64,000 nucleotides of DNA from positions 3,348,001 to 3,412,000 of the forward strand of contig NZ_CP134398.1 in the NCBI RefSeq assembly GCF_002968335.2, written 5' to 3'. This DNA is from Mycobacterium sp. ITM-2016-00316. GTDB taxonomy: Bacteria; Actinomycetota; Actinomycetes; Mycobacteriales; Mycobacteriaceae. This document shows positions 36,246 through 47,702 of this stretch, piece after piece. Under the pieces are notes generated by a model. The model was not told the origin of the DNA, ran no database searches, and worked only from the letters and a program-made list of their open reading frames with translations. Both the position numbers and the translations under genes were made by a program. How positions within the stretch are numbered: position 1 is the first letter of the stretch; every line of letters begins with the position of its first letter.

Positions 36246-36577
36246 CGCCCCGGCACAACGACCCAACCGAGAGCGGGGGCGAGACCGTGAGTATGCCCTC
36301 GGAGGCAGCGAGGTCCACGATCGCCACCTTGACGATGAACCCCGCGCTCGACATGACAACAGACATAAGCCTGTTCGTCCACACGGACAAAATGCGTTGC
36401 AGCCCGGCCCGATACGATCCAGGCGGCGGCGGGATCAACGTAGCCGGCATCGCTCACGTGCTCGGCGCGTCGGTTTCAGCGGTCTTTCCTGGCACAGCAC
36501 CCTGCACTCGCCGCGACGTCGACCGTCTGTTCGCCGTCACATCAGAGCCGGCCGATGTCACCCTGGCGGCGCACTGA
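36242..36577 (+). pseudogene. Truncated PfkB-type phosphofructokinase
   Basis: Frame of 111 aa whose middle reads TIATLTMNPALDMTTDISLF and PGGGGINVAGIAHVLGASVS, the N-terminal part of PfkB-family 6-phosphofructokinase (substrate loop GGGGxN). After about residue 85 similarity fades and a stop comes at 36577, so the ATP site and the catalytic GAGD motif are absent. It starts in GTGA overlap with the kinase-like gene; translation may begin at an inner GTG/ATG (36287/36293). A remnant of a glycolytic pair. Confidence 0.7.
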
Positions 36578-36599
36578 TCCAGCTTTGTACCAGGCGATC

Positions 36600-39500
36600 A
36601 TGCCATCCAACTCCCCCACTCAAGGAAAGGCGGCCTTGACACTGCCGGTCACCATCGATCCGCGCTATCACGATGCGGTGATCTTCGACCTCGACGGTGT
36701 GATCACCGATACCGCGTCCATACACGCAGCGGCGTGGGCGACGATGTTCGACGACTTTCTGGCGAGACGGCCAGAGCGTGCCGGCGAAGATCACTCTCGC
36801 TTCACCGACTATGACTACCGGCACTTCGTAGACGGCAAGCCGCGCTACAGCGGTGTCACCGATTTTCTGACATCGCGGGGCATTTCGCTGCCCCAAGGCC
36901 TCTCAACCGATGTCCTCGACGACAGCGTCTGCGGGCTCGGAAACCGCAAGCAGCGACTCTTTCTTGAGCAGCTTGCCCTCGGTGTACCAGTGTTTCATTC
37001 GACGGTTGCGCTGGTGCGGACTCTGCAGGCAGTCGGTGTAGCGACTGCCGTCTTCTCGTCGAGTCGCAACTGCGAAAACGTCCTGAGAGCAGCCGGGATC
37101 GGTGATCTCTTCGGGGTCCGCATCGACGGCGTCGTCGCCGACGAACTCGGCCTCCCCGGAAAGCCCGATCCTGCGGTCCTGCTCGAAGCCGCGCGCAGGC
37201 TGGCCGCACGTCCGGAACGTGCTGTTGTTGTCGAGGACGCCGACGCCGGCGTGAGCGCAGGCCGCAGGGGCGGATTCACCCTCGTCATCGGCGTTGACCG
37301 GACCGGCCATGCCGATGAGCTGCTGAGTTGCGGGGCAGATGTCGTGGTGACCGACCTTGCCGACGTCGCCGTCCGTACCGGCGATGTGCGGATATCACGG
37401 ATTCCGAGTGCACTGGATTCGTTCGAGCTTATCGCGGCACTCGTTGCGACCCGACGACCCGCTGTGTTCGTCGACTATGACGGCACGCTGTCGGCAATAG
37501 TTCCTGATCCGTGCGCGGCCACGCTCGTCGACGGCGCGGCCGATACGCTCGAACGTCTGGCAAAACTGTGCTCCGTTGCCGTCATCAGCGGTCGCGATCT
37601 TGCGGATATCGAGGCGCGGGTCGGTTTACCCGCTGTCTGGTATGCAGGCAGTCATGGCTTCGAGCTCACGCGTGCGGACGGGAGTTACCACCAGAACGAA
37701 ACGGCCGCCGCCGCAACACCCCTTCTCGAGCGGACAGCAACCCAGCTACGGGAAGCCATGCAACAGATTCCCGGCGCCCGCGTGGAGCACAAGCGTTTCG
37801 CGATCGCCGTGCATTTCCGCAATGTCGCACCCGAACGCGTCGGCGAGGTAGTCGCTGCGGCACACCGACTTGGACAAGAGTTCGGACTGCGGGTGACGAA
37901 TGGGCGCAAGGTGGTCGAACTGCGGCCTGAAATCGACTGGAACAAGGGCACAACGGTGCGGTGGGTCCTCGACCACACCGACGAGCCGTATCCGCAGTTT
38001 CCGATCTACATCGGAGATGACCTCACCGACGAGGACGCCTTTGACGCGGTGCGAACCGACGGTATCGGGATAGCTGTGCGACACAGCGAGGACGGCGACC
38101 GGACCACGACAGCTCGGTTCGCGGTAGACAGCCCCGACGAGGTCCGTGAACTCCTCGAACGGTTGGCGAATCGGCTCGCCACCAATAAACGGACCCCAGC
38201 CGACGCCTGGACGTTCACCTTCGACGGCTACGAGCCGCGCACCGAGAAACTTCGTGAGGCGCTGTGCACGGTCGGGAACGGATACCTCGCCACGCGCGGA
38301 TCAGCTCCCGAATCCCGACCGGGGCCGGCCCACTACCCCGGCACCTATGCCGCAGGCGTGTTCAACCGACTCGACGACGAACTCGCAGGCAGCACAATCG
38401 ATAACGAAAGCATGGTCAACCTGCCCAATTGGCTCGCCACCACCTTCCGTATCGAAGGCGGCCCGTGGTTCGACATCGACGCGGTGAACTTGTTGTCCTA
38501 CCAGCAGTCCCTGGACCTACGCAGCGCGGTACTGAGCCGGCGGTTCCGTTTCCGCGACAGCGCCGGGCGCACGACCTCGGTGACCCAGCAGCGATTCGTC
38601 TCGATGAACCTGGCCCACGTCTGCGCGTTGCGGACTGTCATCGTCGCCGAAGACTGGTCAGGAGCGATCGAAATCCGTTCGACGCTCGACGCGAGTGTCC
38701 GAAACTCACTCGTCGAGCGCTACAAGGACCTGTCGAGCGACCATCTCGCGCTGCTGCAGGCGCACGAGCTCTCCTCCAACGCAGTACTTCTCGAAGTCGA
38801 AACCTCTCAGTCGCGGATTCGAGTCGCATTGGCCTCCCGCAGCACCGCGTGGCGAGGCGACGACCCTCAGCCGGCCACCTACCGGCTCTTCGACACTGAT
38901 GGACAGATCGGTCACGACATCACCGTCGACCTGTCCGCGGGTCAATCGACGACGGTCGAGAAGGTCGTCACCGTCTGCACTGGCCGAGACGACGCAACGT
39001 CCGATCCCGCAACCGAGGCGGAGCGCCGGCTGAGCCGATTGGGCCGGTTCTCTGAGCTTCAACGGGGGCATCTCCGTGCCTGGGAACAGCTCTGGGAGCG
39101 GTTGTCGATCGAATTCGACAACCGCGACGACGAGTTGCGAGTCCTGAGGTTGCACATGCTGCATCTGGTGCAGACTCTCTCGCCGAACGCCGCGGAAATT
39201 GATGTCGGGGTTCCGGCCCGTGGACTGCACGGTGAGGCATACCGGGGCCATATCTTCTGGGATGAACTGTTCGTGTTTCCCGTGCTGAACCTGCGCCTTC
39301 CCAACGTCACTCGATCTTTGCTTGGCTACCGCTATCGGCGCTTGCCCGAGGCGCGCGCCGCCGCGACGGCGGCGGGCTGCCGCGGAGCAATGTTCCCGTG
39401 GCAATCCGGCAGCGACGGGCGCGAGGAAAGCCCACGGCTGCATCTCAATCCCCGTTCCGGCCGGTGGAATCCGGATCCCAGCGGCCGTGCCCATCATGTT

Positions 39501-40616
39501 GGCCTCGCCGTCGCCTACAACGTGTGGCAGTACTATCAGGTGACCGGAGACCGCCACTACTTGATCGAGTATGGCGCGGAACTACTGACGGACATTGCGC
39601 GCTTTTGGGTCAGCAAGGCGACCTACGATCCAAGCCGACGTCGCTACACCATCGGCGGAGTGATTGGGCCTGACGAATTCCACTCTGGCTACCCGAGCGC
39701 ACCATACGACGGTATCGACAACAACGCGTACACCAACGTGATGGCTGTTTGGGTGATCATCCGGGCCATCGAAGCCTTGGACCTTCTGCCACTACCAAAC
39801 CGGCTCGACCTTCTCGACACGCTTGAACTACCGGGATCAGAGCTGGCCCATTGGGACGATGTGACCCGACGGATGTTCATACCCTTCCACGACGGCGTCA
39901 TCAGTCAGTTCGAGGGATACGACGAGTTGGCCGAACTGGATTGGGACAGCTATCTTCGACGGTACGGCCGTATCCAGCGCCTCGATCGGATTCTCGAAGC
40001 CGAGAACGACGATGTCAACCGATACAAGGTGTCCAAGCAGGCTGACACCCTGATGCTGTTCTACCTACTGTCGTCAGAGGAGTTGAGTGAACTGTTTCAC
40101 CGCCTCGGCTACGGTTTCACGCCTGATCAGATCCCGACGACGATCGAGTACTACGTCGCGCGCACGTCCCATGGGTCAACATTGAGTGCGGTCGTGCATT
40201 CGTGGGTACTGGCCCGCGGCAACCGAGATCGGGCGACAGAGTTCTTCGAGCAGGTGCTCAAATCTGATGTCGCCGACATCCAGGGCGGCACGACATCCGA
40301 GGGGATTCATCTCGCGGCAATGGCCGGGAGCATAGACCTGCTGCAGCGGTGTTTCACCGGGTTGGAAACCCGAGCGGATCGCCTCGTGCTCGCCCCATCG
40401 TGGCCAGAAACGCTGGGCGTGCTGGCGTTCCCCATCCACTACCGTGGGCATCGGCTCCGCCTGCGGATCAGCGGCACGAGTGTCGAGGTGAGCGCCGATC
40501 CTGGAGACAACTCTCCGGTGGACGTCGAATGCCGAGGCAACGTGCAAAGACTCTCTTCAGGGACCACCATCCGCTTCCCTGGCGACCCGGGACACAACTC
40601 GTCGAACAGGAAGTAG
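36600..40616 (+). CDS. otsB1: OtsB1-like multidomain protein: HAD + trehalose-6-phosphate phosphatase + GH65 phosphorylase
   Basis: 1338 aa from the ATG at 36600; the frame is open 15 codons further upstream. Three parts are visible. A beta-phosphoglucomutase-type HAD domain (D30 and D32 in FDLDGVITDT; VFSSSRN; KPDPAVLLEA). A trehalose-phosphatase domain (D292 in FVDYDGTLS; VISGRD; IYIGDDLTDEDAF). A GH65 domain from about 540, with catalytic Glu1026 in IGPDEFHSGY, KVSKQADTLML, and the phosphate-binding RTSHGSTLS that marks phosphorylases. The layout equals M. tuberculosis OtsB1 (Rv2006, 1327 aa). Plausibly it splits an alpha-glucoside with phosphate and isomerises the beta-glucose-1-phosphate; that coupling is an inference. 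Confidence 0.9.
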   Translation: MPSNSPTQGKAALTLPVTIDPRYHDAVIFDLDGVITDTASIHAAAWATMFDDFLARRPERAGEDHSRFTDYDYRHFVDGKPRYSGVTDFLTSRGISLPQGLSTDVLDDSVCGLGNRKQRLFLEQLALGVPVFHSTVALVRTLQAVGVATAVFSSSRNCENVLRAAGIGDLFGVRIDGVVADELGLPGKPDPAVLLEAARRLAARPERAVVVEDADAGVSAGRRGGFTLVIGVDRTGHADELLSCGADVVVTDLADVAVRTGDVRISRIPSALDSFELIAALVATRRPAVFVDYDGTLSAIVPDPCAATLVDGAADTLERLAKLCSVAVISGRDLADIEARVGLPAVWYAGSHGFELTRADGSYHQNETAAAATPLLERTATQLREAMQQIPGARVEHKRFAIAVHFRNVAPERVGEVVAAAHRLGQEFGLRVTNGRKVVELRPEIDWNKGTTVRWVLDHTDEPYPQFPIYIGDDLTDEDAFDAVRTDGIGIAVRHSEDGDRTTTARFAVDSPDEVRELLERLANRLATNKRTPADAWTFTFDGYEPRTEKLREALCTVGNGYLATRGSAPESRPGPAHYPGTYAAGVFNRLDDELAGSTIDNESMVNLPNWLATTFRIEGGPWFDIDAVNLLSYQQSLDLRSAVLSRRFRFRDSAGRTTSVTQQRFVSMNLAHVCALRTVIVAEDWSGAIEIRSTLDASVRNSLVERYKDLSSDHLALLQAHELSSNAVLLEVETSQSRIRVALASRSTAWRGDDPQPATYRLFDTDGQIGHDITVDLSAGQSTTVEKVVTVCTGRDDATSDPATEAERRLSRLGRFSELQRGHLRAWEQLWERLSIEFDNRDDELRVLRLHMLHLVQTLSPNAAEIDVGVPARGLHGEAYRGHIFWDELFVFPVLNLRLPNVTRSLLGYRYRRLPEARAAATAAGCRGAMFPWQSGSDGREESPRLHLNPRSGRWNPDPSGRAHHVGLAVAYNVWQYYQVTGDRHYLIEYGAELLTDIARFWVSKATYDPSRRRYTIGGVIGPDEFHSGYPSAPYDGIDNNAYTNVMAVWVIIRAIEALDLLPLPNRLDLLDTLELPGSELAHWDDVTRRMFIPFHDGVISQFEGYDELAELDWDSYLRRYGRIQRLDRILEAENDDVNRYKVSKQADTLMLFYLLSSEELSELFHRLGYGFTPDQIPTTIEYYVARTSHGSTLSAVVHSWVLARGNRDRATEFFEQVLKSDVADIQGGTTSEGIHLAAMAGSIDLLQRCFTGLETRADRLVLAPSWPETLGVLAFPIHYRGHRLRLRISGTSVEVSADPGDNSPVDVECRGNVQRLSSGTTIRFPGDPGHNSSNRK

Positions 40617-40649
40617 CCAAAAAGGCTCAGGGACATGGGTATACAGCAG

Positions 40650-41246
40650 TCAACGGGTTCCTTCCCGGGGCGCAAGGAGTAACGCCAACCCCATGCCGGC
40701 GAAGCCGGCGGCACGAACTCCGGCGGCGGCGAGCTGTATACCTTCGGGGGCAGTTTGAGTCAGCGCGACGGCGATGACTCCCATCATCAGGGCCACCCCC
40801 GTCCATGCGGGCAGCACGCCAGCGCGGAGCACGGCCACGCCGAAGCCGAGCCCGGCAGCCACCATGACCGCGCCGTGGGCCGTCATCGCTACACCAAGTT
40901 GAGCAGTGAGCGCGGAGTAGCTTGTCGTTGAGTGCACGATCGCATAGATCACGGTGGCAGTGAAAAACACATAGCTGTAGGCGTAGGCGATCGCACTCAC
41001 CAGCCCCAACCGGCTGATCTTGGGACGTTGCACCAAGTAGAGGCCGACCACAAACACAGGAACAGCGGCTTCGCTCACGAGCGTCAGCGCGAGCTGCAGG
41101 TCCGAAAAGCCCCCCTGGAGCACCTCGATCACGTCGGACACCACGTACAGCCCAGAAAAAAGCAGCGCGACGAAACCTACACGACGCACGAAGATCGGGG
41201 ATGACCCACCGACATACGGGAGGAAGGTTGCGCCCCAGCGACTCAC
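40650..41246 (-). CDS. Membrane protein of unknown function
   Basis: 198 aa with six hydrophobic segments (first about 22-45, last about 175-193) and only short loops. No family recognised; a DUF-type small membrane protein. It is convergent with otsB1 (34 bases apart) and is not clearly part of that operon. Confidence 0.7.
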   Translation of the reverse strand: MSRWGATFLPYVGGSSPIFVRRVGFVALLFSGLYVVSDVIEVLQGGFSDLQLALTLVSEAAVPVFVVGLYLVQRPKISRLGLVSAIAYAYSYVFFTATVIYAIVHSTTSYSALTAQLGVAMTAHGAVMVAAGLGFGVAVLRAGVLPAWTGVALMMGVIAVALTQTAPEGIQLAAAGVRAAGFAGMGLALLLAPREGTR

Positions 41247-41650
41247 AGACCAAAACCGGTAATGGATTCGCGCCCTATCCCGTTCACACGGACCCCGCCA
41301 CGATCAGCGTTGCCGGCGCCGACTGCGCCGAGTCCACACCAACCAAGATTCGCGACGCACCAGTCGACTGTTGCATTCGATCTCCCTTTACTCGCAACAC
41401 TATGCCGAGGTTCCCGAGTTTTTGGCTTCCCATGTGGCTCGTCCTCAGTTCAAGACTATTCGAGAAGATCTTGTCTTGCCGGGGCCATTCGCCCCTTGCA
41501 CTGAGCCGTTGGTCCCCATCTCCGAGTTACAGGAGCTTGGGCCATATTCCGGATACACGATCACTGTGCAGCGCTCATCCTGACGCGGTAGCTGCGATTC
41601 GGTGGTAGAGGCGTCCGATCTCGATAGCGACAGCGCGAGGCGCTACCGAT
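41247..41650. other. Intergenic region, probably decayed sequence
   Basis: No gene is supported. A 70-codon frame at 41371-41583 (plus, TTG start, containing SQHYAEVPEFLASHVARPQF) reads fairly protein-like and is less GC-rich than its surroundings, but has no ribosome site and no family I know. It could be the tail of a lost gene. Confidence 0.4.
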
Positions 41651-41668
41651 AAGGGTCTTTGGACCCTT
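41651..41668. promoter_or_regulatory. Inverted repeat AAGGGTC-TTTG-GACCCTT, DosR-box-like
   Basis: Perfect seven-base arms; the core GGGTCTTTGGACCC matches 11 of 14 positions of the DosR consensus. It lies about 137 bases before the alcohol dehydrogenase. No twin site was found next to it. Confidence 0.35.
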
Positions 41669-41804
41669 GCGCTGTCATAGGCAGCAGCGTTGAGTCATGG
41701 TCGTGGGTGTAGCCCTCCTTGCGTGACCTAGCAACAGATTCCATCCGTTGGCAAGGTCCGGTCCGACTCCAGCCCAGAACCCAAACACTCGATCGGAGCG
41801 AGCC

Positions 41805-44469
<2,665 letters not shown>

Positions 44470-44881
44470 CTGTCCTCATTAATGAGAGTGAACTGTCAGC
44501 GAAATCCAATCTCGGCATCGTGTCCACCATGTGTCCCCCGCGTCTCGCTCGAATTAGGCGGTTAGGTCGCGAGTCAAACCACAGGTCACTGACGATCCAC
44601 GCTCCCATTCTGCGAGCGGTTGGCGTGGATTTCCGCCCGGTCCACCCGAACGCGCTTGAAGTGGCGCTTCAGTTCTCCTGGGAGAGCGGCCGCGTTGCCA
44701 ACCTCATCTGGTCCGTCAGCGTTGCGACGTTGACTGGAACCCACCCCGGGAACTGACACCGGACGGTCAGGTGGCGTCGCGGTCGGGAGTCCATCACAGG
44801 AAGGCCGAAGTCGCGCCGTGGTTTCCGGGACCCTCCACTGCCTATTGAGCTGGCGGGAGCGCTAGAGCGCCTCAAGACGAC
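44470..44881. other. Intergenic region before tRNA-Pro
   Basis: 412 bases without a convincing gene on either strand. A 98-codon plus frame (44460-44756) ends with SVSVATLTGTHPGN, but lacks a ribosome site and overlaps the start of the flavin monooxygenase. No integrase, att repeat or insertion-sequence end was seen. Confidence 0.45.
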
Positions 44882-44915
44882 AAAACCCGCTCCGACACTG
44901 GTCGGAGCGGGTTTT
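44882..44915 (-). terminator. Intrinsic terminator of tRNA-Pro
   Basis: Perfect 15-base-pair stem, AAAACCCGCTCCGAC with GTCGGAGCGGGTTTT, loop ACTG. It follows the tRNA 3' end by three bases and ends in a T-run on the minus strand; the symmetry would let it work in both directions. Confidence 0.85.
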
Positions 44916-44918
44916 ACT

Positions 44919-44995
<77 letters not shown>

Positions 44996-45097
44996 AGTTG
45001 CCTTCCGGGATCGCCGGTAGGCGAGCGAAACTCTACCTCAGCCCCCTACCCAAATCCCAACCGCGTCATCCCCACCAAAGCGGGGTATCAAGGACGG

Positions 45098-46591
45098 GTG
45101 GCGCAGACCCGCGATGACACTCCCCTGTGGCTGTTCGCCGACCAGCTCGGCCCCGCCACCTACGGCGGTGAGCACGCCCACCGTGAGGTGCTGCTGGTGG
45201 AGGCGACCTCGGCGCTGGCCAAACGCCGCTACCACCGCCAGAAACTCCATCTGGTGCTCTCGGCGCTCAGGCACGCCGCGCACGACCTCGACGACCGTGC
45301 CACCCTCCTACACGCCGACACCTACATCGACGCGCTGCACCAGTTCAAGCGACCCGTGCTGGTGTTCGAACCCACCTCGCATGCCGCCGAGAAGTTCGTC
45401 CACCGGCTCCGCAAGGACGGTCTGGTCGCCGACATCCTGCCCACCCCGACCTTCGCGCTGCCGCGCAAGGACTTCCAGGACTGGGCCGGGCAGCGAACCC
45501 GCTTCCGGATGGAGGACTTCTACCGTGACCAGCGCCGCCGCTTCGACGTCCTGATGGAGGGCAAGGACCCGGTCGGCAGCCGATGGAACTACGACGAGGA
45601 CAACCGCGAGCCCCCGCCGAAGAAGCAGAAGACCCTCGATGTCCCCGCCCCGTACCAACCGCGCGAGGACGATATCGACGAGCAGGTCCGCCGCGACCTG
45701 GACCGGATGGACCTCGACACCGTCGGCGGCGACGGCCCGCGCCTGTTCGCCGTCACTCCCGCCGAGGCCAAACGTGCGCTGACCCGCTTCATCGAACACC
45801 GGCTGCCGGCCTTCGGCCGCTACGAGGACGCCATCATGAGCGAGGACTGGGCGATGTCGCACTCGCTGCTGTCGGTACCGCTCAACCTGGGCGTGCTGCA
45901 CCCGCTCGACGCGGTGGAAGCCGCCGAGCAGGCCTACCGGGACAACCGCGCACCGCTGGCCGCCGTGGAGGGCTTCATCCGGCAGATCCTCGGCTGGCGC
46001 GAGTACATGTGGCATCTGTACTGGCACTTCGGGCCGGACTACACCACCGACAACAACGAGCTGAACGCCCGTACCCCGCTGCCGGACTGGTGGACCGATC
46101 TCGACGCCGATGCCGTCACCGCACAGTGTCTGCACCACGCGCTGGCGGGCGTCCGGGACCGGGGCTGGAACCACCACATCCAGCGCCTCATGGTGCTCGG
46201 CAGCCACGCCCTGCAGCGCGGCTACCGGCCCGACGAGCTCACCGAATGGTTTGCCACCGCCTACGTCGACGGCTTCCGCTGGGTGATGCCCACCAATGTG
46301 GTGGGCATGAGCCAGCACGCCGATGGCGGCCTGCTCGCGACCAAGCCGTATACCTCCGGCGGCGCCTACATCAACAAGATGAGCGACCACTGCGGTGACT
46401 GCGCATTCGATCCGAAGAAGCGCGTCGGCGACGACGCGTGCCCGTTCACCGCCGGCTACTGGGCCTTCACCCACAAGCACCGGGACCTGTTGGCCCGCAA
46501 CAACCGGACCCGTCGAACCGTGTCGACGATGGACCGGCTCACCGACCTCGAGGCGCTGCTGGAGCAGGAATCAGCGCGTGACCGCTTCTGA
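45098..46591 (+). CDS. FeS-type bacterial cryptochrome/(6-4) photolyase
   Basis: 497 aa of the FeS-BCP/CryPro class, which repairs UV (6-4) photoproducts with FAD, a lumazine antenna and a [4Fe-4S] cluster. Cluster cysteines C344, C432, C435 and C448 have exactly the spacing of those in Agrobacterium PhrB (350, 438, 441, 454). The FAD region includes SEDWAMSHSLLSVPLNLGVL, GFIRQILGWREYMWHLYW and GFRWVMPTNVVGMSQHADGG. GTG start with AAGGAC upstream. Overlaps the convergent permease by 21 bases. Confidence 0.92.
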   Translation: MAQTRDDTPLWLFADQLGPATYGGEHAHREVLLVEATSALAKRRYHRQKLHLVLSALRHAAHDLDDRATLLHADTYIDALHQFKRPVLVFEPTSHAAEKFVHRLRKDGLVADILPTPTFALPRKDFQDWAGQRTRFRMEDFYRDQRRRFDVLMEGKDPVGSRWNYDEDNREPPPKKQKTLDVPAPYQPREDDIDEQVRRDLDRMDLDTVGGDGPRLFAVTPAEAKRALTRFIEHRLPAFGRYEDAIMSEDWAMSHSLLSVPLNLGVLHPLDAVEAAEQAYRDNRAPLAAVEGFIRQILGWREYMWHLYWHFGPDYTTDNNELNARTPLPDWWTDLDADAVTAQCLHHALAGVRDRGWNHHIQRLMVLGSHALQRGYRPDELTEWFATAYVDGFRWVMPTNVVGMSQHADGGLLATKPYTSGGAYINKMSDHCGDCAFDPKKRVGDDACPFTAGYWAFTHKHRDLLARNNRTRRTVSTMDRLTDLEALLEQESARDRF

Positions 46592-47497
46592 CTCGGTGTC
46601 GCCGGCCGCCACGGCCCCGGCCTCCGGGGCAAACCGAGGTGCGCGCGTCACCCGCCAGGCGTAGATCACCAACGACGCCCACAGCACGACGATCAGCGAG
46701 TAGATCGCCGTCGACCACGGCCACTGGATGTCGAAGAAGTGCACCAGCTTCTGGCTGTTGGTCAGCACGATCACACCGCCGACCGCGGTGCCCAGCAGTG
46801 CCGGGCTGACCTTGGTCACCAACCACGCCGCGAACGGGGCCGCGATCACACCACCGACCATGAGTCCGACGACCACCGGCCAGTTCTCCAGGAACTCCTG
46901 ACGCAGTCCGATCAGGAAGCCGAGTGACGCCGACACCGAGACGAGGAACTCGGACGCGCTCACCGAGCCGATGACCGTCCTGGGCGCCGTCTTGCCCTGG
47001 GAGAGCAAGGTACTGGTCGTCACCGGGCCCCAGCCGCCGCCGCCCGAGGCGTCGATGAATCCACCGAACAACCCCAGCGGGGCCAGGAACTTCGTGCTGT
47101 GGCTGGTGCCCCGCCCACCGAACGTCAGCGGTGTCCGCAGCGAGAACCGAAGCAGCACGTACAGCCCGATCGCCATCAGGATGGCGGCCATCAGTGGAGC
47201 GGCATGTTCGGTGGACAACGACGACAACACCGTCGCGCCCAGGAAGGCGCCGATCGCGCCGGGCACTCCCAGCTTGGCGACCAGCGCCCAATCGATGTTC
47301 TTGAACTTCCAGTGCGACAGCCCCGAGGCGAACGTGGTGCCGACCTCGGCGAGGTGCACCGCGGCGCTGGCCTGCGCGGCGCCGACGTTGGAGAGCACCA
47401 GCAGGGTGGTGGCGGTGACGCCGAACGCCATGCCGAGCGCGCCGTCCACGAGTTGGGCGCCGACACCGACAAGCGTGAAGATGATGAGCGAACGCAC
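46571..47497 (-). CDS. TauE/SafE-family (TSUP) permease
   Basis: 308 aa with about eight hydrophobic helices in two related halves (LVDGALGMAFGVTATTLLVL, then GGFIDASGGGGWGPVTTSTLL). TSUP proteins export sulfite or sulfoacetate or move related anions. GTG start, weak ribosome site. Downstream of a Cys-Cys micro-ORF and of a second TSUP gene on the same strand. Confidence 0.88.
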   Translation of the reverse strand: MRSLIIFTLVGVGAQLVDGALGMAFGVTATTLLVLSNVGAAQASAAVHLAEVGTTFASGLSHWKFKNIDWALVAKLGVPGAIGAFLGATVLSSLSTEHAAPLMAAILMAIGLYVLLRFSLRTPLTFGGRGTSHSTKFLAPLGLFGGFIDASGGGGWGPVTTSTLLSQGKTAPRTVIGSVSASEFLVSVSASLGFLIGLRQEFLENWPVVVGLMVGGVIAAPFAAWLVTKVSPALLGTAVGGVIVLTNSQKLVHFFDIQWPWSTAIYSLIVVLWASLVIYAWRVTRAPRFAPEAGAVAAGDTESEAVTR

Positions 47498-47556
47498 TGG
47501 TTCGGCTGCTTTCGATCAGGAGGCCATGGGCGGCCTTGAGACGGGTGGGGCGGACG

Positions 47557-47667
47557 TCAGGGACGCCGACAACACCACTCGTCGAAAGCCATCAACCGGC
47601 GCGAGGGCCAGAACGGCTCGAGCGCGCACAACTCGGACGGTGACGCCGCGAAAGCGCGTTCACTCAT
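47557..47667 (-). CDS. Micro-ORF ending in Trp-Cys-Cys, candidate cysteine leader peptide
   Basis: 36 codons, ATG at 47667 with a strong ribosome site (GGGAGG, seven bases). Begins MSERAFAASPSELCAL and ends FDEWCCRRP before TGA. It stops 59 bases before the TSUP gene. Adjacent cysteine codons upstream of a sulfur-compound gene recall the cysteine-responsive attenuator ORFs described in mycobacteria. A short stem AGGCC/GGCCT lies in the gap. The role is inferred. Confidence 0.5.
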   Translation of the reverse strand: MSERAFAASPSELCALEPFWPSRRLMAFDEWCCRRP

Positions 47668-47702
47668 CGGAGTCCTCCCAGATTCTCAAGCCGCAGGCCA
47701 GA

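Noticed and set aside
41371..41583. 70-codon plus frame before the alcohol dehydrogenase
   Set aside because: It reads protein-like but has a TTG start without a ribosome site and no recognisable family; left as possible remnant.
44882..44915. Long palindrome next to the tRNA as an attachment site
   Set aside because: It ends in a T-run and follows the tRNA by three bases, so it is an intrinsic terminator; no second copy was seen.
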